53,757 nucleotides of DNA from the NCBI GenBank assembly GCA_903829945.1, contig CAIKRV010000088.1, positions 1-53,757 of the forward strand, read 5' to 3'. Origin of the DNA: an uncultured bacterium. GTDB taxonomy: Bacteria; Bacteroidota; Bacteroidia; CAILMK01. How positions within the stretch are numbered: the first letter of the stretch is position 1; each line of letters opens with the position of its first letter. Shown here piece after piece: positions 24,364-33,537 of this stretch. Below the pieces are notes generated by a model, which saw only the letters and a list, made by a program, of their open reading frames with translations, did not search any database and was not told the origin of the DNA. The translations under genes and the position numbers were made by a program.

Positions 24364-27300
24364 TTATTTAACGTAAATTAATTGTTTGGTTTGAATTTCA
24401 TCTCCGATGCTAACATGTAAAATGTATACCCCGGATTGAACTTTATAAGCTGCAGGTTCAAATAAAACGGAATGAGCTCCTGCGCCTTCACTACTATTGG
24501 CCAGTACTGTAATGGTACGTCCGGTTAAATCCACAATTTCAATATGCACTCGAGTATTAGATTCAAGATTATAGGAAATGGTGGTATTATCCTTAAATGG
24601 ATTTGGATAAACCTTAAGTTCTGTACTACTTGTGGAATTATCAAAAATACCGGTATTAATGCCAGTGCTATCCTTATAGTTACTGCTACACTTATTGGCA
24701 GCAGTTGCAGATAATGTAATATAATGCATCACATTATTCTTGTAAGCATGGGTAGGCTTAATGTTTACAATATCTTTAGTAGTATCACCAAAATTCCAAG
24801 TAAAGGAAGTTAAAGTGGTATCCACCGGAATGAATTTGTACTTTTGGAACCCGAGTTTAGTAAATGAAAAAGTAGTATTAGGACTTTGTTTTACATTTAC
24901 AGTTTTGGTCATGGTATCGTTACAACCATTGGTATTTATTGCAATAAGTTTCACAACAAAGCTTCCGCCTTTTGCATAATAATGGGTAGTATCCTTTGCA
25001 CTCAGTTTGGTTCCATCACCAAAATCCCATGAATATTTTGCGCCTTTGGTAACATTCGTATTAGTAAAGCTAGTACCTAAACCGGAACAAACAGAATCTA
25101 CGAAATTAAATGAGGCTTTGCTTCCGGTATAAAAATTAATTGGTAAGCTAAAGCTATCCATACAACCATTGGTTTTAGAAGTGATTTTAAGCGTGGCCGT
25201 AAAGGATGAAAATGAACTATAAGTATGGCTAGGATTGGTAGCTGTAGATTTAGTGCTGGCATCTCCAAAATCCCATGAATAAGATCCTCCTCCTACTGTA
25301 AATGAAGAATCGGAGAATCTTATGGTTTCACTATTGCAATAAGCAGTATAACCAAATTTAACCGTAGGTTTTGCATTAATGGTTACTGATTTTTTGATTG
25401 TATCGTTACAACCGGAATAAGTAGTAATTAATCTTACATTATAAGCACCGGTGCTGGCATATTTATGATTTGGATTGGTAAGTGTAGAGCCGGTAGTTTT
25501 ATCACCGAAATCCCAACTATAAGTAAGGGAAGAACCACTTGGCAAACTCTTATTGGTAAACATTACACTATCCCCGAAGCATGTATTTGCAACACTAAAA
25601 TCAGCCTTAGGACTTGCATTTACAATAATTGAAGTTGTTACAGAATCTTTACACCCTCCGGAAAAACCTACTACCAATTTTACTTTCTTAGTTCCGCCAT
25701 ATTTGTAATTATGGGTTGGGCTTTGAGTGGTGCTGCTAGTAGAATCACCAAAATCCCATCTCCAGGAATTAATAGTACCGGACCCTGTAGTTTTAGAAGT
25801 ATCTGTAAAGACCGTACCGCTACAAGTATTATTGTATTTATATCCTGCTTGCAAACTTGCAAAATTTACAGATAAAGCAGTTCGGCTGCTTGGACAAGTA
25901 ATAACATGGTAAAACACTTCACCATTCCATGTACGAGGCGTAACGAATGAAGAACCGGAAACCATAGGAGTACCAAATTTCCCTGCAACGGAATTACCTG
26001 TTTTTAAAGTAATTTCAGGACTATTAAACGTACGACTTCCTACATCATAAGCTACATTTCCTGTTTGTAAACGAATATAAATGCCGTAAGTATGACCTGC
26101 TTTAAAAGGTGTAGTAAATCGAACATAAGCAGGAATAAGTCCGCCGCTATAGCCGGCACCATATACAGTATCTCTGCCTACAAAAGTCCATGCCTTGGAT
26201 TTTGTTTCATTACCCACATAGGAACCTTCTTTGTAATATACTTCTGCAACATCTTTACCGGAAGAATAGGTTTTAATATAAAAACTATCAATTTGAATAT
26301 CAGCTTTAGCTACGATATCAAACATATTTCCATTGTTGGAACGAACAGTACTTGAAGTTAATGTTGTATCAGTATTTACAGTGTCCCATTTCAATATTTG
26401 ACTTTCTGCATAATACGTAGTTGCCTTAGTCAATTTAGGCGTCGTAAAAGTATCGCCGATATATAAATCCGTATCGGAAGTTGCAGAGGCATACCAATGA
26501 ATTTTCGTACCGCTGGTAGAGCAAGAGGCAATTAAAGTTCCTTTGCCTGCGGCGCATATAGAAGTACTGGAGCCGGTAGGACTGCTTGGTGTAGTACCAA
26601 CTACAATTGTACCTTTAATGGTATCATTGGTACGATCGCTATCGGATGCCAGGTTAGTATAAATTGAAAAAGGATAACTGCCCGCAGAAAGAGATATACT
26701 GGTGGTAGCAAAAGTAAAAGTATCCCTAAGATTCATTTTAAGTGTTTTCTTAAGCGTATCCGTATAAGTGGATCCGCCTACATTTAATACCACAGGAATA
26801 GACGTTAGTGAATCAGAGCCTTGGTTTCTGATCACCACTTTAACGGATTGACTGCTGCCGGAACAAGTATATAAGGAAGGGCTAAGCATAGTTTCAAGGG
26901 CAGCATCGCTGGTTCTTGCCTTGATTTGAAGAATATAATCTTCGGTTTCCCCTTTATTAAGACCAGAACTTAAACAAGAGGAACTATTGCTCAAAAAATT
27001 CAAGGTGCTACTATCTGCATCCATCATTCTTAAAGCATAATTGCCCGGTTTAATATTATAAGGGATATAAATACTGCTATTTAAACTATCGGTTCTATTA
27101 TTATCATTAATGATGGTTTCACCGGAATCAGCAAAATCACCGTCTTGGTTCCAGTCAATCCAAACACCAAAATTTTGGTTGGTATTTGCATTGGCTACAA
27201 CAATAGGGTAAGTTTTGCCTCGGAAAATCGGAATCACAATTCCGGTGCTGTCATATCCCTTGTAAACCTTGGATAAATGGGTAAAATTGCTACAACCGGA

Positions 27301-27456
27301 AGTTCGTGAGTAAGTACCCAATTGGAAGTAAGTTACGGAATCACCGGTAGAACAGCCCGTTTTGTATACTGGGATACAATATTGAGCCCGCAAATGGCCG
27401 GGGAGGAAGGAAAGAATGGCCAAGAAGAGACCAGTCAATAATACAATCTTTTTCAT
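24364..27456 (-). CDS. Very large secreted PKD-repeat protein with T9SS type A sorting domain
   Basis: A 1030-residue secreted protein: signal peptide (ending GHLRAQ), then a GEVED-like module with IDWNQDGDFADSGE and NKGETEDYILQI. A CARDB/Ig-like region (SLYTCSGSSQSVKVVIRNQG) and a lectin-like middle part follow. Five PKD-type repeats come next, each with a W(D/N)FGD core. It ends in a type A CTD (KVYPNPFKDNTTISYN...VQSGVYILHVSIG). The cysteine in each PKD repeat start and in the C..D..T region may form disulfides. It is exported through the T9SS. The repeats point to an adhesive or structural surface role; no hydrolase motif is visible. It is a single-gene unit with its own terminator. Confidence 0.9.
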   Translation of the reverse strand: MKKIVLLTGLFLAILSFLPGHLRAQYCIPVYKTGCSTGDSVTYFQLGTYSRTSGCSNFTHLSKVYKGYDSTGIVIPIFRGKTYPIVVANANTNQNFGVWIDWNQDGDFADSGETIINDNNRTDSLNSSIYIPYNIKPGNYALRMMDADSSTLNFLSNSSSCLSSGLNKGETEDYILQIKARTSDAALETMLSPSLYTCSGSSQSVKVVIRNQGSDSLTSIPVVLNVGGSTYTDTLKKTLKMNLRDTFTFATTSISLSAGSYPFSIYTNLASDSDRTNDTIKGTIVVGTTPSSPTGSSTSICAAGKGTLIASCSTSGTKIHWYASATSDTDLYIGDTFTTPKLTKATTYYAESQILKWDTVNTDTTLTSSTVRSNNGNMFDIVAKADIQIDSFYIKTYSSGKDVAEVYYKEGSYVGNETKSKAWTFVGRDTVYGAGYSGGLIPAYVRFTTPFKAGHTYGIYIRLQTGNVAYDVGSRTFNSPEITLKTGNSVAGKFGTPMVSGSSFVTPRTWNGEVFYHVITCPSSRTALSVNFASLQAGYKYNNTCSGTVFTDTSKTTGSGTINSWRWDFGDSTSSTTQSPTHNYKYGGTKKVKLVVGFSGGCKDSVTTSIIVNASPKADFSVANTCFGDSVMFTNKSLPSGSSLTYSWDFGDKTTGSTLTNPNHKYASTGAYNVRLITTYSGCNDTIKKSVTINAKPTVKFGYTAYCNSETIRFSDSSFTVGGGSYSWDFGDASTKSTATNPSHTYSSFSSFTATLKITSKTNGCMDSFSLPINFYTGSKASFNFVDSVCSGLGTSFTNTNVTKGAKYSWDFGDGTKLSAKDTTHYYAKGGSFVVKLIAINTNGCNDTMTKTVNVKQSPNTTFSFTKLGFQKYKFIPVDTTLTSFTWNFGDTTKDIVNIKPTHAYKNNVMHYITLSATAANKCSSNYKDSTGINTGIFDNSTSSTELKVYPNPFKDNTTISYNLESNTRVHIEIVDLTGRTITVLANSSEGAGAHSVLFEPAAYKVQSGVYILHVSIGDEIQTKQLIYVK

Positions 27457-27620
27457 GCTTATATTAGTTTAAAGGCGAAATATACAAAAAAATCAAACGG
27501 CAAACGATCGATGTTCCATTAAAGACCCCTATTAATCGTTAAAAATGAAGAAGACTTTCCTATAAAAGGACTTAGAATATTTAAATCGCTAATTTTAAAC
27601 CTTTTACATAACTATTTGGA

Positions 27621-27983
27621 CTACTTTTGTTTAACAAATAAGTATCTAGTAAAAGATAGGTCTCCGTAAATAACATGAGTAGTATTGACCAAGGTCCAAC
27701 CGTCGGCAGCAAGGGAATTTATTTTAAGAACAATAGATTTATTATTGGAATTAATATCTTTTAAATTTAATCTACCGAATCTTCCTATACATTCAATGTC
27801 CATTTCAGTACTTACACCATTCTCATCAGTAATTAACATTTTAGCAGGTTTACCTTCCGTAATGGTAATCATCATATAAACATTCTTTTTCCCTTCATCA
27901 GGAAGACTTTTAAAGGCGTAAAAAGTTAAAGAAATGACCAGCAGGGTGCTAAAAATAATTGTCAATTTTGTTGTCTTTTTCAT
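27621..27983 (-). CDS. Small exported protein, function unknown
   Basis: A 120-residue protein with an N-terminal signal or anchor (TKLTIIFSTLLVISLTFYAF) followed by about 95 residues rich in beta strands (VYMMITITEGKPAKMLITDENG, IVLKINSLAADGWTLVNTTHV, SFTRYLFVKQ). The ADGW(T/E)LVN...YLF pattern resembles DUF4177-like small domains of secreted Bacteroidota proteins, but I would not name it firmly. ATG 27983 is chosen because the signal peptide starts there and a -7 element lies 18 bases upstream; an upstream in-frame start at 28004 would sit in that element. It stands alone between two large exported-protein genes. Confidence 0.75.
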   Translation of the reverse strand: MKKTTKLTIIFSTLLVISLTFYAFKSLPDEGKKNVYMMITITEGKPAKMLITDENGVSTEMDIECIGRFGRLNLKDINSNNKSIVLKINSLAADGWTLVNTTHVIYGDLSFTRYLFVKQK

Positions 27984-28001
27984 AATTTTTAAATTAAAAG
28001 T

Positions 28002-28009
28002 CAAAGTTA
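28002..28009 (-). promoter_or_regulatory. -7 promoter element of the small exported protein gene
   Basis: On the minus strand this reads TAACTTTG, exact to TAnnTTTG, 18 bases before ATG 27983. No clear -33 TTTG is seen at standard spacing. Confidence 0.5.
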
Positions 28010-28104
28010 TCTTTTTGTTGGAATTGTAAAGAATCTTATTTTAGATTTTTATCCGTAACTTTACAGTTGAAAAGCCAAAACGAAGTATCTAATTTGCCAT
28101 TTGA

Positions 28105-31100
28105 ATGATATCCAAGAAACTACTGCTAATTCTGTTACTTTTAGTTCCTCTGCGAAATTTTGCTACGCATTTATTGGGTGGAGAAATAACTTATAAGCAT
28201 ATTAGCTACAATTCTTCCACCAATACAAATACTTATAAAATTCAACTGAATATGTATAGGGATTGTCAGTATGGCCTGGCGCCATTAGACGATTCTATTT
28301 CCATTGGATTTTATGAGAATGTAACGGGGAAAAAATCCAGAACGGCTGTTTTAACCCTTGGTGTTCCGGATAGTAGTAATGTTGACCCATTTGCGGGAAA
28401 AAATTATAGCTCTTGTAAAACCTTACCAAAGGCATGTATGCAATGGGGAAAATATATTGGCAATATTGATTTACCGCAAAGTAAATACGGCTATTTAATA
28501 CTCTATCAAAGATGTTGTAGAAAAAATGGCATTATAAACGTTCTCGATACCCAAGGACAATCCTATACCAATGTTATTCCACCGGATATCACCTATATTA
28601 ATAGCTCCCCATATTTTACTGACCCGCCTGCTCCTTTTTTAGGGGTAAATGATACGGCCAGTTACTTTAATAATGCCATTGACCCTGACGGTGACTCTTT
28701 GGTATATTCCTTGGCGAGACCTTATCTTGGAGGAACTACCTCCGCACCGGTGGTTTATCCCCTGGGTTCCTATAATTCGCCCGGATTAATTCAATATCAA
28801 CCGGGTTATAGTTTTAGTGCTCCCTTTGGTAGCAAAGGATATGCAAGCATTGATCCGGTGACAGGATTAACTACCGTTTATGCTACAAAAACAGGAAATT
28901 ATGCCATTGCCATTGATGTAAAAGAATACCGTAACGGTGTGTATTTAGGTACTACGCGTAGAGACGTTATGCTTTATATCACCAGTGTTTTATCCAGTGT
29001 TAAAATAAAAGGCGATAAGGTGGGTTGGTACACCACGGCAGATAGTTTTTCAGTCATGGCCGGTAAAACTTTAAGTTTTTCATTGCAATTTTCAGGAGGT
29101 GATACTTTAAGTTTCAGCGCCAATGGTGAACCTTTAGACACTACTCGAAACAGCTATGGTACTTTTACTATAAAATCATTTCCCAAGCAAGTGAATCCTA
29201 CTTTTACTTGGCAAACCAAATGTAGTGATTTACGCACCCAACCTTATATTATCAAATATGTGGTCACTAATAAATGGTGCCCGCCTTCTATTCCATTAAA
29301 AGGTACAAAACGGATTTATGTATTGCCTTATAAAGGCTCCGATACTATTTTTGGGCCCACCAAAATTTGCAGCAGTACCATTACTCGAGGTCGCTATTAC
29401 ATTCAAGGCGGTTCTAAAACCAATACCTATATCTGGAGTGTTAAAGGAGGTACCATTAAAAACTACTCATTGTACAATGATTCCATTTATGTTGATTGGG
29501 GTAAAAGTACCAGCGGAAGTATTAGGCTTACACAATCCAATAGTATGGGTTGCCCCGGTGATACCATCAATGTAAATGTTACTATTTTGCCTCCTCCAAG
29601 TATTCCGGTAATATCAGGAAAATTAAATGTCTGCGCGCATGAAACAGATAGTTATTTTGTAAAAAATTATACCGGTTCCGACACCTTGAAATGGGAAATT
29701 ATTGGTGGCGCTATTCTTAAGAAAGCAAATAATTATGCCATTGTAAAATGGGGGACCAGCGATTCCGGTATCGTAGAAGTTCAATTAAAAAATATTAATG
29801 GTTGTACGAGTGATACCTCCAAACTTAAAGTGATTAAAAATGTTCCCAAGGCAGATAGTATTGCCGGTGCATTTTCGGTTTGTCCTAATGCCAAAGGGAT
29901 AGATTATTATATTTATAGAAATATTGGTCCGGGTTCTACTTTTAAATGGTTTGTCAGCGGGGGAATTATTGCATCCGGCAATAATAGCTCACATATAACG
30001 GTAAATTGGGGAAATAAGGGCAAAGGCAAAGTACAAGCCATAGAATACACCCAATACGGATGCGTAGGTGATACTTTAAATTTCAATGTTAGTAAAGATT
30101 ATAATTTAAGTATTAATAAAATAAATGGAGATACTTCTTTATGCGAGTTTTCCAATGCTAAAACATATTCCGTTTTATACGTTCATAATTCCACTTATAC
30201 TTGGAATATAAAAGGTGGGAGTTTTAATTCCGGTACTACCAGCGCCAATACAAATGTAAATTGGGGTAGTGCAGGAAGAGTGAATATAAGTGTAACTCAA
30301 ACTGCTTATGATTCAGTAAATAAATTAACTTGTACGTCGAATAACGTTATATTACCGGTTTTATTAAATCCATTACCAAATACGGGGCCCATTATCGGTG
30401 ATCAAACCATGTGTCAAGGATTTATTCACCAATACACTGTAAGCGGATTGGCCGGTAGTTCTTACCAATGGAGTTTCAGCGGAGGAAATAATAATATTAA
30501 TAACCAAGGGAAAGACACAATTACTCTTAGCACAATGGTTGCAGGAACTTATACTTTATCCGTACGCGAATTGACCAAAGATAGTTGTTTAGGCAATCCG
30601 GTAAGTATTGCATTAGTGGTCCTACCCTCTCCTAAATTGAGTAAAATTAGTGGGCCTTCAATTGTATGTTCCCCTAATCTTAATAATATAACTTACTCAG
30701 TGCTTAATGATGCCGGCTCCTCGTTTCAATGGAGCATAATAGGAGGCAATATTAATTCCGGTAATGGCTCAAATACCGTCAATATTAATTGGAATAAACC
30801 AGGCATGGATTCTTTGTATGTAAAAGAAACTAATTCTTCCGGGTGCATGGATTCTACGGGGATAAAAGTGGAAGAAGATTCAGCGCTTATTAAAATGGAT
30901 TTAGTGACCACTATTCGTCAAAATGAACAACAAATTGAGATTTTTTGGAACACTAAAAACGCACAATTTTTGAGAGGTAAATTGCAAGTAATGCGTCGCG
31001 GATTAAATGATTTTAACGAAATAAATATTGATACGGTAGGCAAATTCCGTGGGCATTATATTGATAAAACCGCAAACCCTTCCAAAAATCCTTACTTCTA

Positions 31101-31698
31101 CAGACTGGTAGGAACCAATAATTGTTTAAATACCATATCTTCGGATACCCATAAGACCGTATTTTTAAATGGGAAATTTACCACTGATTCTACCATTTAT
31201 TTATATTGGAACAATTATTTCGGTTGGCAAAAAAACATTAGAAATTATCTGGTGTATCGATCCTTTAATACGGATACCACTTTGATTTATTATAATGCCG
31301 TTCAGGATACGTTTCTTAACCTTAAAACAGATATTAATTATTGGAGACAATGTTTTAGAGTTGCAGGAGTAAATGCCATAGATACCACATTAATTTCTTA
31401 TTCTAATAAAATCTGTTTTGAATTTGATCCATTGGTGTATGTGCCAAATGTTTTTACTCCGGACGGCAATAAACTAAATGATTATTTTCATGTGTATGCT
31501 ACCTATGCCAAATCTTTTGATTTAAGTATATTTGACAGATGGGGAGAAAAAATATTTCATAGCAGTGATCCAAATATAAATTGGGATGGAACCTTTATGG
31601 GGAAAAAGTGTGAAGAAGGTATTTATATTTATATACTAAATGTAGGCGGTACGCATAGCAATGTTTCTAAAAAAGGAACCATTTCATTGCTACGATAA
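28105..31698 (+). CDS. Very large surface protein with T9SS type B (gliding-associated) C-terminal domain
   Basis: A 1197-residue secreted protein. The signal peptide ends near NFATH; the N-terminal module begins HLLGGEITYKHISY and includes IQLNMYRDCQY and LILYQRCCRKNG, which are Cys-rich. Then DPDGDSLVYSLARPY and a KEYRNGVYLGTTRRDVMLYI segment are shared in outline with the protein at 45278-47911. The middle holds six Ig/PKD-like repeats marked by a W....GG core and, in most copies, an NWG or DWG. The end (VPNVFTPDGNKLNDYFHVY...FDRWGEKIF...WDGT...GIYIYIL) is the gliding motility-associated type B CTD. PorU/PorV would export it. A TAACTTTA element at 28056-28063 is a near match to a promoter. 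An adhesin or SprB-like filament role is possible but unproven. Confidence 0.9.
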   Translation: MISKKLLLILLLLVPLRNFATHLLGGEITYKHISYNSSTNTNTYKIQLNMYRDCQYGLAPLDDSISIGFYENVTGKKSRTAVLTLGVPDSSNVDPFAGKNYSSCKTLPKACMQWGKYIGNIDLPQSKYGYLILYQRCCRKNGIINVLDTQGQSYTNVIPPDITYINSSPYFTDPPAPFLGVNDTASYFNNAIDPDGDSLVYSLARPYLGGTTSAPVVYPLGSYNSPGLIQYQPGYSFSAPFGSKGYASIDPVTGLTTVYATKTGNYAIAIDVKEYRNGVYLGTTRRDVMLYITSVLSSVKIKGDKVGWYTTADSFSVMAGKTLSFSLQFSGGDTLSFSANGEPLDTTRNSYGTFTIKSFPKQVNPTFTWQTKCSDLRTQPYIIKYVVTNKWCPPSIPLKGTKRIYVLPYKGSDTIFGPTKICSSTITRGRYYIQGGSKTNTYIWSVKGGTIKNYSLYNDSIYVDWGKSTSGSIRLTQSNSMGCPGDTINVNVTILPPPSIPVISGKLNVCAHETDSYFVKNYTGSDTLKWEIIGGAILKKANNYAIVKWGTSDSGIVEVQLKNINGCTSDTSKLKVIKNVPKADSIAGAFSVCPNAKGIDYYIYRNIGPGSTFKWFVSGGIIASGNNSSHITVNWGNKGKGKVQAIEYTQYGCVGDTLNFNVSKDYNLSINKINGDTSLCEFSNAKTYSVLYVHNSTYTWNIKGGSFNSGTTSANTNVNWGSAGRVNISVTQTAYDSVNKLTCTSNNVILPVLLNPLPNTGPIIGDQTMCQGFIHQYTVSGLAGSSYQWSFSGGNNNINNQGKDTITLSTMVAGTYTLSVRELTKDSCLGNPVSIALVVLPSPKLSKISGPSIVCSPNLNNITYSVLNDAGSSFQWSIIGGNINSGNGSNTVNINWNKPGMDSLYVKETNSSGCMDSTGIKVEEDSALIKMDLVTTIRQNEQQIEIFWNTKNAQFLRGKLQVMRRGLNDFNEINIDTVGKFRGHYIDKTANPSKNPYFYRLVGTNNCLNTISSDTHKTVFLNGKFTTDSTIYLYWNNYFGWQKNIRNYLVYRSFNTDTTLIYYNAVQDTFLNLKTDINYWRQCFRVAGVNAIDTTLISYSNKICFEFDPLVYVPNVFTPDGNKLNDYFHVYATYAKSFDLSIFDRWGEKIFHSSDPNINWDGTFMGKKCEEGIYIYILNVGGTHSNVSKKGTISLLR

Positions 31699-31775
31699 AA
31701 GATAATTTTGACGGACATTTATCCATTTAGTGATTTAAAATATCCGGATGTCTTACTGAGAAGAATTAAGAAGTC

Positions 31776-32141
31776 TTAAAAATCGTTTTTAAGATTTGAT
31801 AATTCTTTATCAATATCAAAATCTTCAGACTCAGATTGGACCTCAGGTGCAGGCTCACGATTATACATATCGAAATCGTATTCCGGCATTAAATCGGATT
31901 TCACATAATCTATGACTTCGGCCAAGCCTGCGCTAAACTTATTAAAGTCTTCCTTATAAAGAAAGATTTTATGTTTGTCATATCCATAGCCATCAAATCT
32001 TTTTTTACTTTCTGTAATAGTTATAAAAAAATCTTCGCCTTTATTGGTAGGTTTAACATCGATAAAGTAGGTTCTTTTTCCTGCTTTTATTCTTTTAGAG
32101 AAGAGTTCTTCTCTATCATTTTTGCCATTCGAATCTTCCAT
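31776..32141 (-). CDS. PUR-family DNA/RNA-binding protein (DUF3276)
   Basis: A 121-residue cytoplasmic protein of the bacterial PUR-alpha-like family. The PUR fold covers residues about 14-82 (FSKRIKAGKRTYFIDVKPTNKG, DFFITITESKKRF, HKIFLYKEDFNKFSAGLAEVIDYV) and an acidic tail follows (EVQSESEDFDIDKEL). The Borrelia homologue BpuR binds DNA and RNA and limits its own synthesis. A 14-nt palindrome overlaps the start codon of this gene, which makes similar self-control an attractive idea. A near-consensus promoter lies 28-60 bases upstream. It converges on the type B surface protein gene, and no terminator is obvious between them. Confidence 0.88.
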   Translation of the reverse strand: MEDSNGKNDREELFSKRIKAGKRTYFIDVKPTNKGEDFFITITESKKRFDGYGYDKHKIFLYKEDFNKFSAGLAEVIDYVKSDLMPEYDFDMYNREPAPEVQSESEDFDIDKELSNLKNDF

Positions 32142-32153
32142 AAGTCGACTTAT
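32140..32153. promoter_or_regulatory. 14-nt palindrome over the start codon of the PUR gene
   Basis: ATAAGTCGACTTAT is a perfect palindrome. On the minus strand its last bases run into ATG 32141-32139, so in the mRNA it could form a short stem with a UCGA loop at the ribosome entry site, or act as a DNA operator. Confidence 0.5.
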
Positions 32154-32169
32154 TTCACTTTTAGTGCTG

Positions 32170-32201
32170 TAAAAATAAGTGATTTTATAAATATGACCAA
32201 A
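32170..32201 (-). promoter_or_regulatory. Near-consensus promoter of the PUR gene
   Basis: On the minus strand TTTG (forward 32198-32201) is followed after 20 bp by TATTTTTA (forward 32170-32177), one base off TAnnTTTG. It predicts a leader of roughly 25 bases before ATG 32141. Confidence 0.5.
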
Positions 32202-32276
32202 TAAGGGAGTTATTTTAGGCAGGTTTAAATCTTAAATTGGCAAAAATAAAACGTAAAAATTGCAGTAAGGAATTTG

Positions 32277-32284
32277 TACCTTTG
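32277..32284 (+). promoter_or_regulatory. -7 promoter element of the thiolase gene
   Basis: TACCTTTG is an exact TAnnTTTG match 22 bases before ATG 32307. The nearest TTG upstream (32260-32262) is at 14 bp, too short for a standard -33. Confidence 0.55.
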
Positions 32285-32306
32285 TGGCTTATATATTTTT
32301 ACAACT

Positions 32307-33488
32307 ATGACCAAAGAAGTTTATATTGTTGCTGTAGCCAGAACGCCCATAGGCAGTTTTGGAGGTGCATTGGCATCTATGCCGGCACCAAAATTAGGTG
32401 CTGCCGTCATTAAAGCGGCGGTGGAACGTGCAGGCATTAAACCTGCTGAAGTGGATGAAGTATTTATGGGAAATGTACTTTCTGCAAACTTGGGCCAAAG
32501 CCCGGCGCGTCAAGCAGCGCTTTTTGCCGGTTTAAGCAATACAACTCCTTGTACAACAGTTAATAAAGTTTGTGCTTCCGGGGCTAAAGCCATCATGTGG
32601 GGTACGCAAAGCATTTTATTGGGAGATAACCATATAGTGGTAGCAGGCGGCATGGAAAATATGAGCGCTGTTCCATATTATTTAGACAAGGCAAGAGACG
32701 GATACAAACTAGGTCATCAACAAGTGACCGATGGCATCATCAAAGACGGGCTCTGGGATGTATACAATGATTACCATATGGGGAATGCAGCTGAAAAATG
32801 TGCTTGTGATTATGATATCACACGTGAGCAACAAGATGCATTTGCTATAACATCTTATAAACGCTCTGCACAAGCTTATATGGATGGCTCATTTAAAAAT
32901 GAAATTATTCCAATAGAGATTCAAGATCGCAAAGGAACCATTACAGTTGCAGAAGATGAAGACTATAAAAAAGTTGATTTTAATAAAGTCCCAACCTTAC
33001 GCCCGGTATTTAAAAAGGATGGCACCGTAACCGCTGCAAATGCTTCTAACCTCAATGATGGCGCCTCTGCGGTAGTATTGATGAGCAAAGAAAAAGCAGA
33101 AGCTTTGGGTATTAAACCAATGGCTAGAATCTTGGGTTATGCTGATAATGAACAAGAACCTGAAAACTTTACAACTGCACCGGTTGGCGCATTACAAAAA
33201 GCCATTAAAAAAGCAGGATTAACCATTAATGACATTGATTTTTTTGAAATCAATGAAGCATTTTCAGTGGTATCCCTTGCCAATAATAAATTGTTGGAAT
33301 TGGACCCTAATAAAGTGAATATTTATGGAGGTGCTGTTAGTCTTGGACATCCACTGGGTTCAAGCGGTTCTAGAATAATGGTAACCTTAACTTCCGTATT
33401 AAAACAAAAAGGTGGAAAATATGGAGCCATTGGAATATGTAATGGCGGTGGTGGAGCCTCTGCTATTGTTATTGAAAACTTAAGCTAG
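32307..33488 (+). CDS. Acetyl-CoA acetyltransferase (thiolase)
   Basis: A degradative/biosynthetic thiolase joining or cleaving acetyl-CoA and acetoacetyl-CoA in the cytoplasm. The 393-residue length is typical. The acylated nucleophile is Cys89 in NKVCASGAKA; His348 is in GHPLGSSGSR; the second active Cys is Cys378 in ICNGGGGAS. The motif FEINEAFSVV is also present. The start is set at ATG 32307 (MTKEVYIVAVARTP): the longer frame from a TTG at 32274 would overlap the TACCTTTG promoter element and adds 11 residues foreign to the family. It ends at a terminator shared with the convergent anmK gene. It could serve fatty-acid or branched-chain degradation; no partner gene is adjacent. Confidence 0.93.
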   Translation: MTKEVYIVAVARTPIGSFGGALASMPAPKLGAAVIKAAVERAGIKPAEVDEVFMGNVLSANLGQSPARQAALFAGLSNTTPCTTVNKVCASGAKAIMWGTQSILLGDNHIVVAGGMENMSAVPYYLDKARDGYKLGHQQVTDGIIKDGLWDVYNDYHMGNAAEKCACDYDITREQQDAFAITSYKRSAQAYMDGSFKNEIIPIEIQDRKGTITVAEDEDYKKVDFNKVPTLRPVFKKDGTVTAANASNLNDGASAVVLMSKEKAEALGIKPMARILGYADNEQEPENFTTAPVGALQKAIKKAGLTINDIDFFEINEAFSVVSLANNKLLELDPNKVNIYGGAVSLGHPLGSSGSRIMVTLTSVLKQKGGKYGAIGICNGGGGASAIVIENLS

Positions 33489-33506
33489 TTTTAGCTAATA
33501 AATATT

Positions 33507-33537
33507 TAAAAAGGCTGCCCTCGGGTAGCCTTTTTTA
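33507..33537. terminator. Bidirectional terminator between thiolase and anmK
   Basis: AAAAAGGCTGCCC pairs with GGGTAGCCTTTTT (33508-33520 and 33523-33535, one G-T wobble) around TC. The T-run reaches the anmK stop codon at 33535-33537. A-runs and T-runs on the two sides let it serve both genes. Confidence 0.85.

Noticed and set aside
31699-31775. Terminator between the type B protein gene and the PUR gene
   Set aside because: No stem of useful strength with a T-run was found, despite the convergent arrangement.
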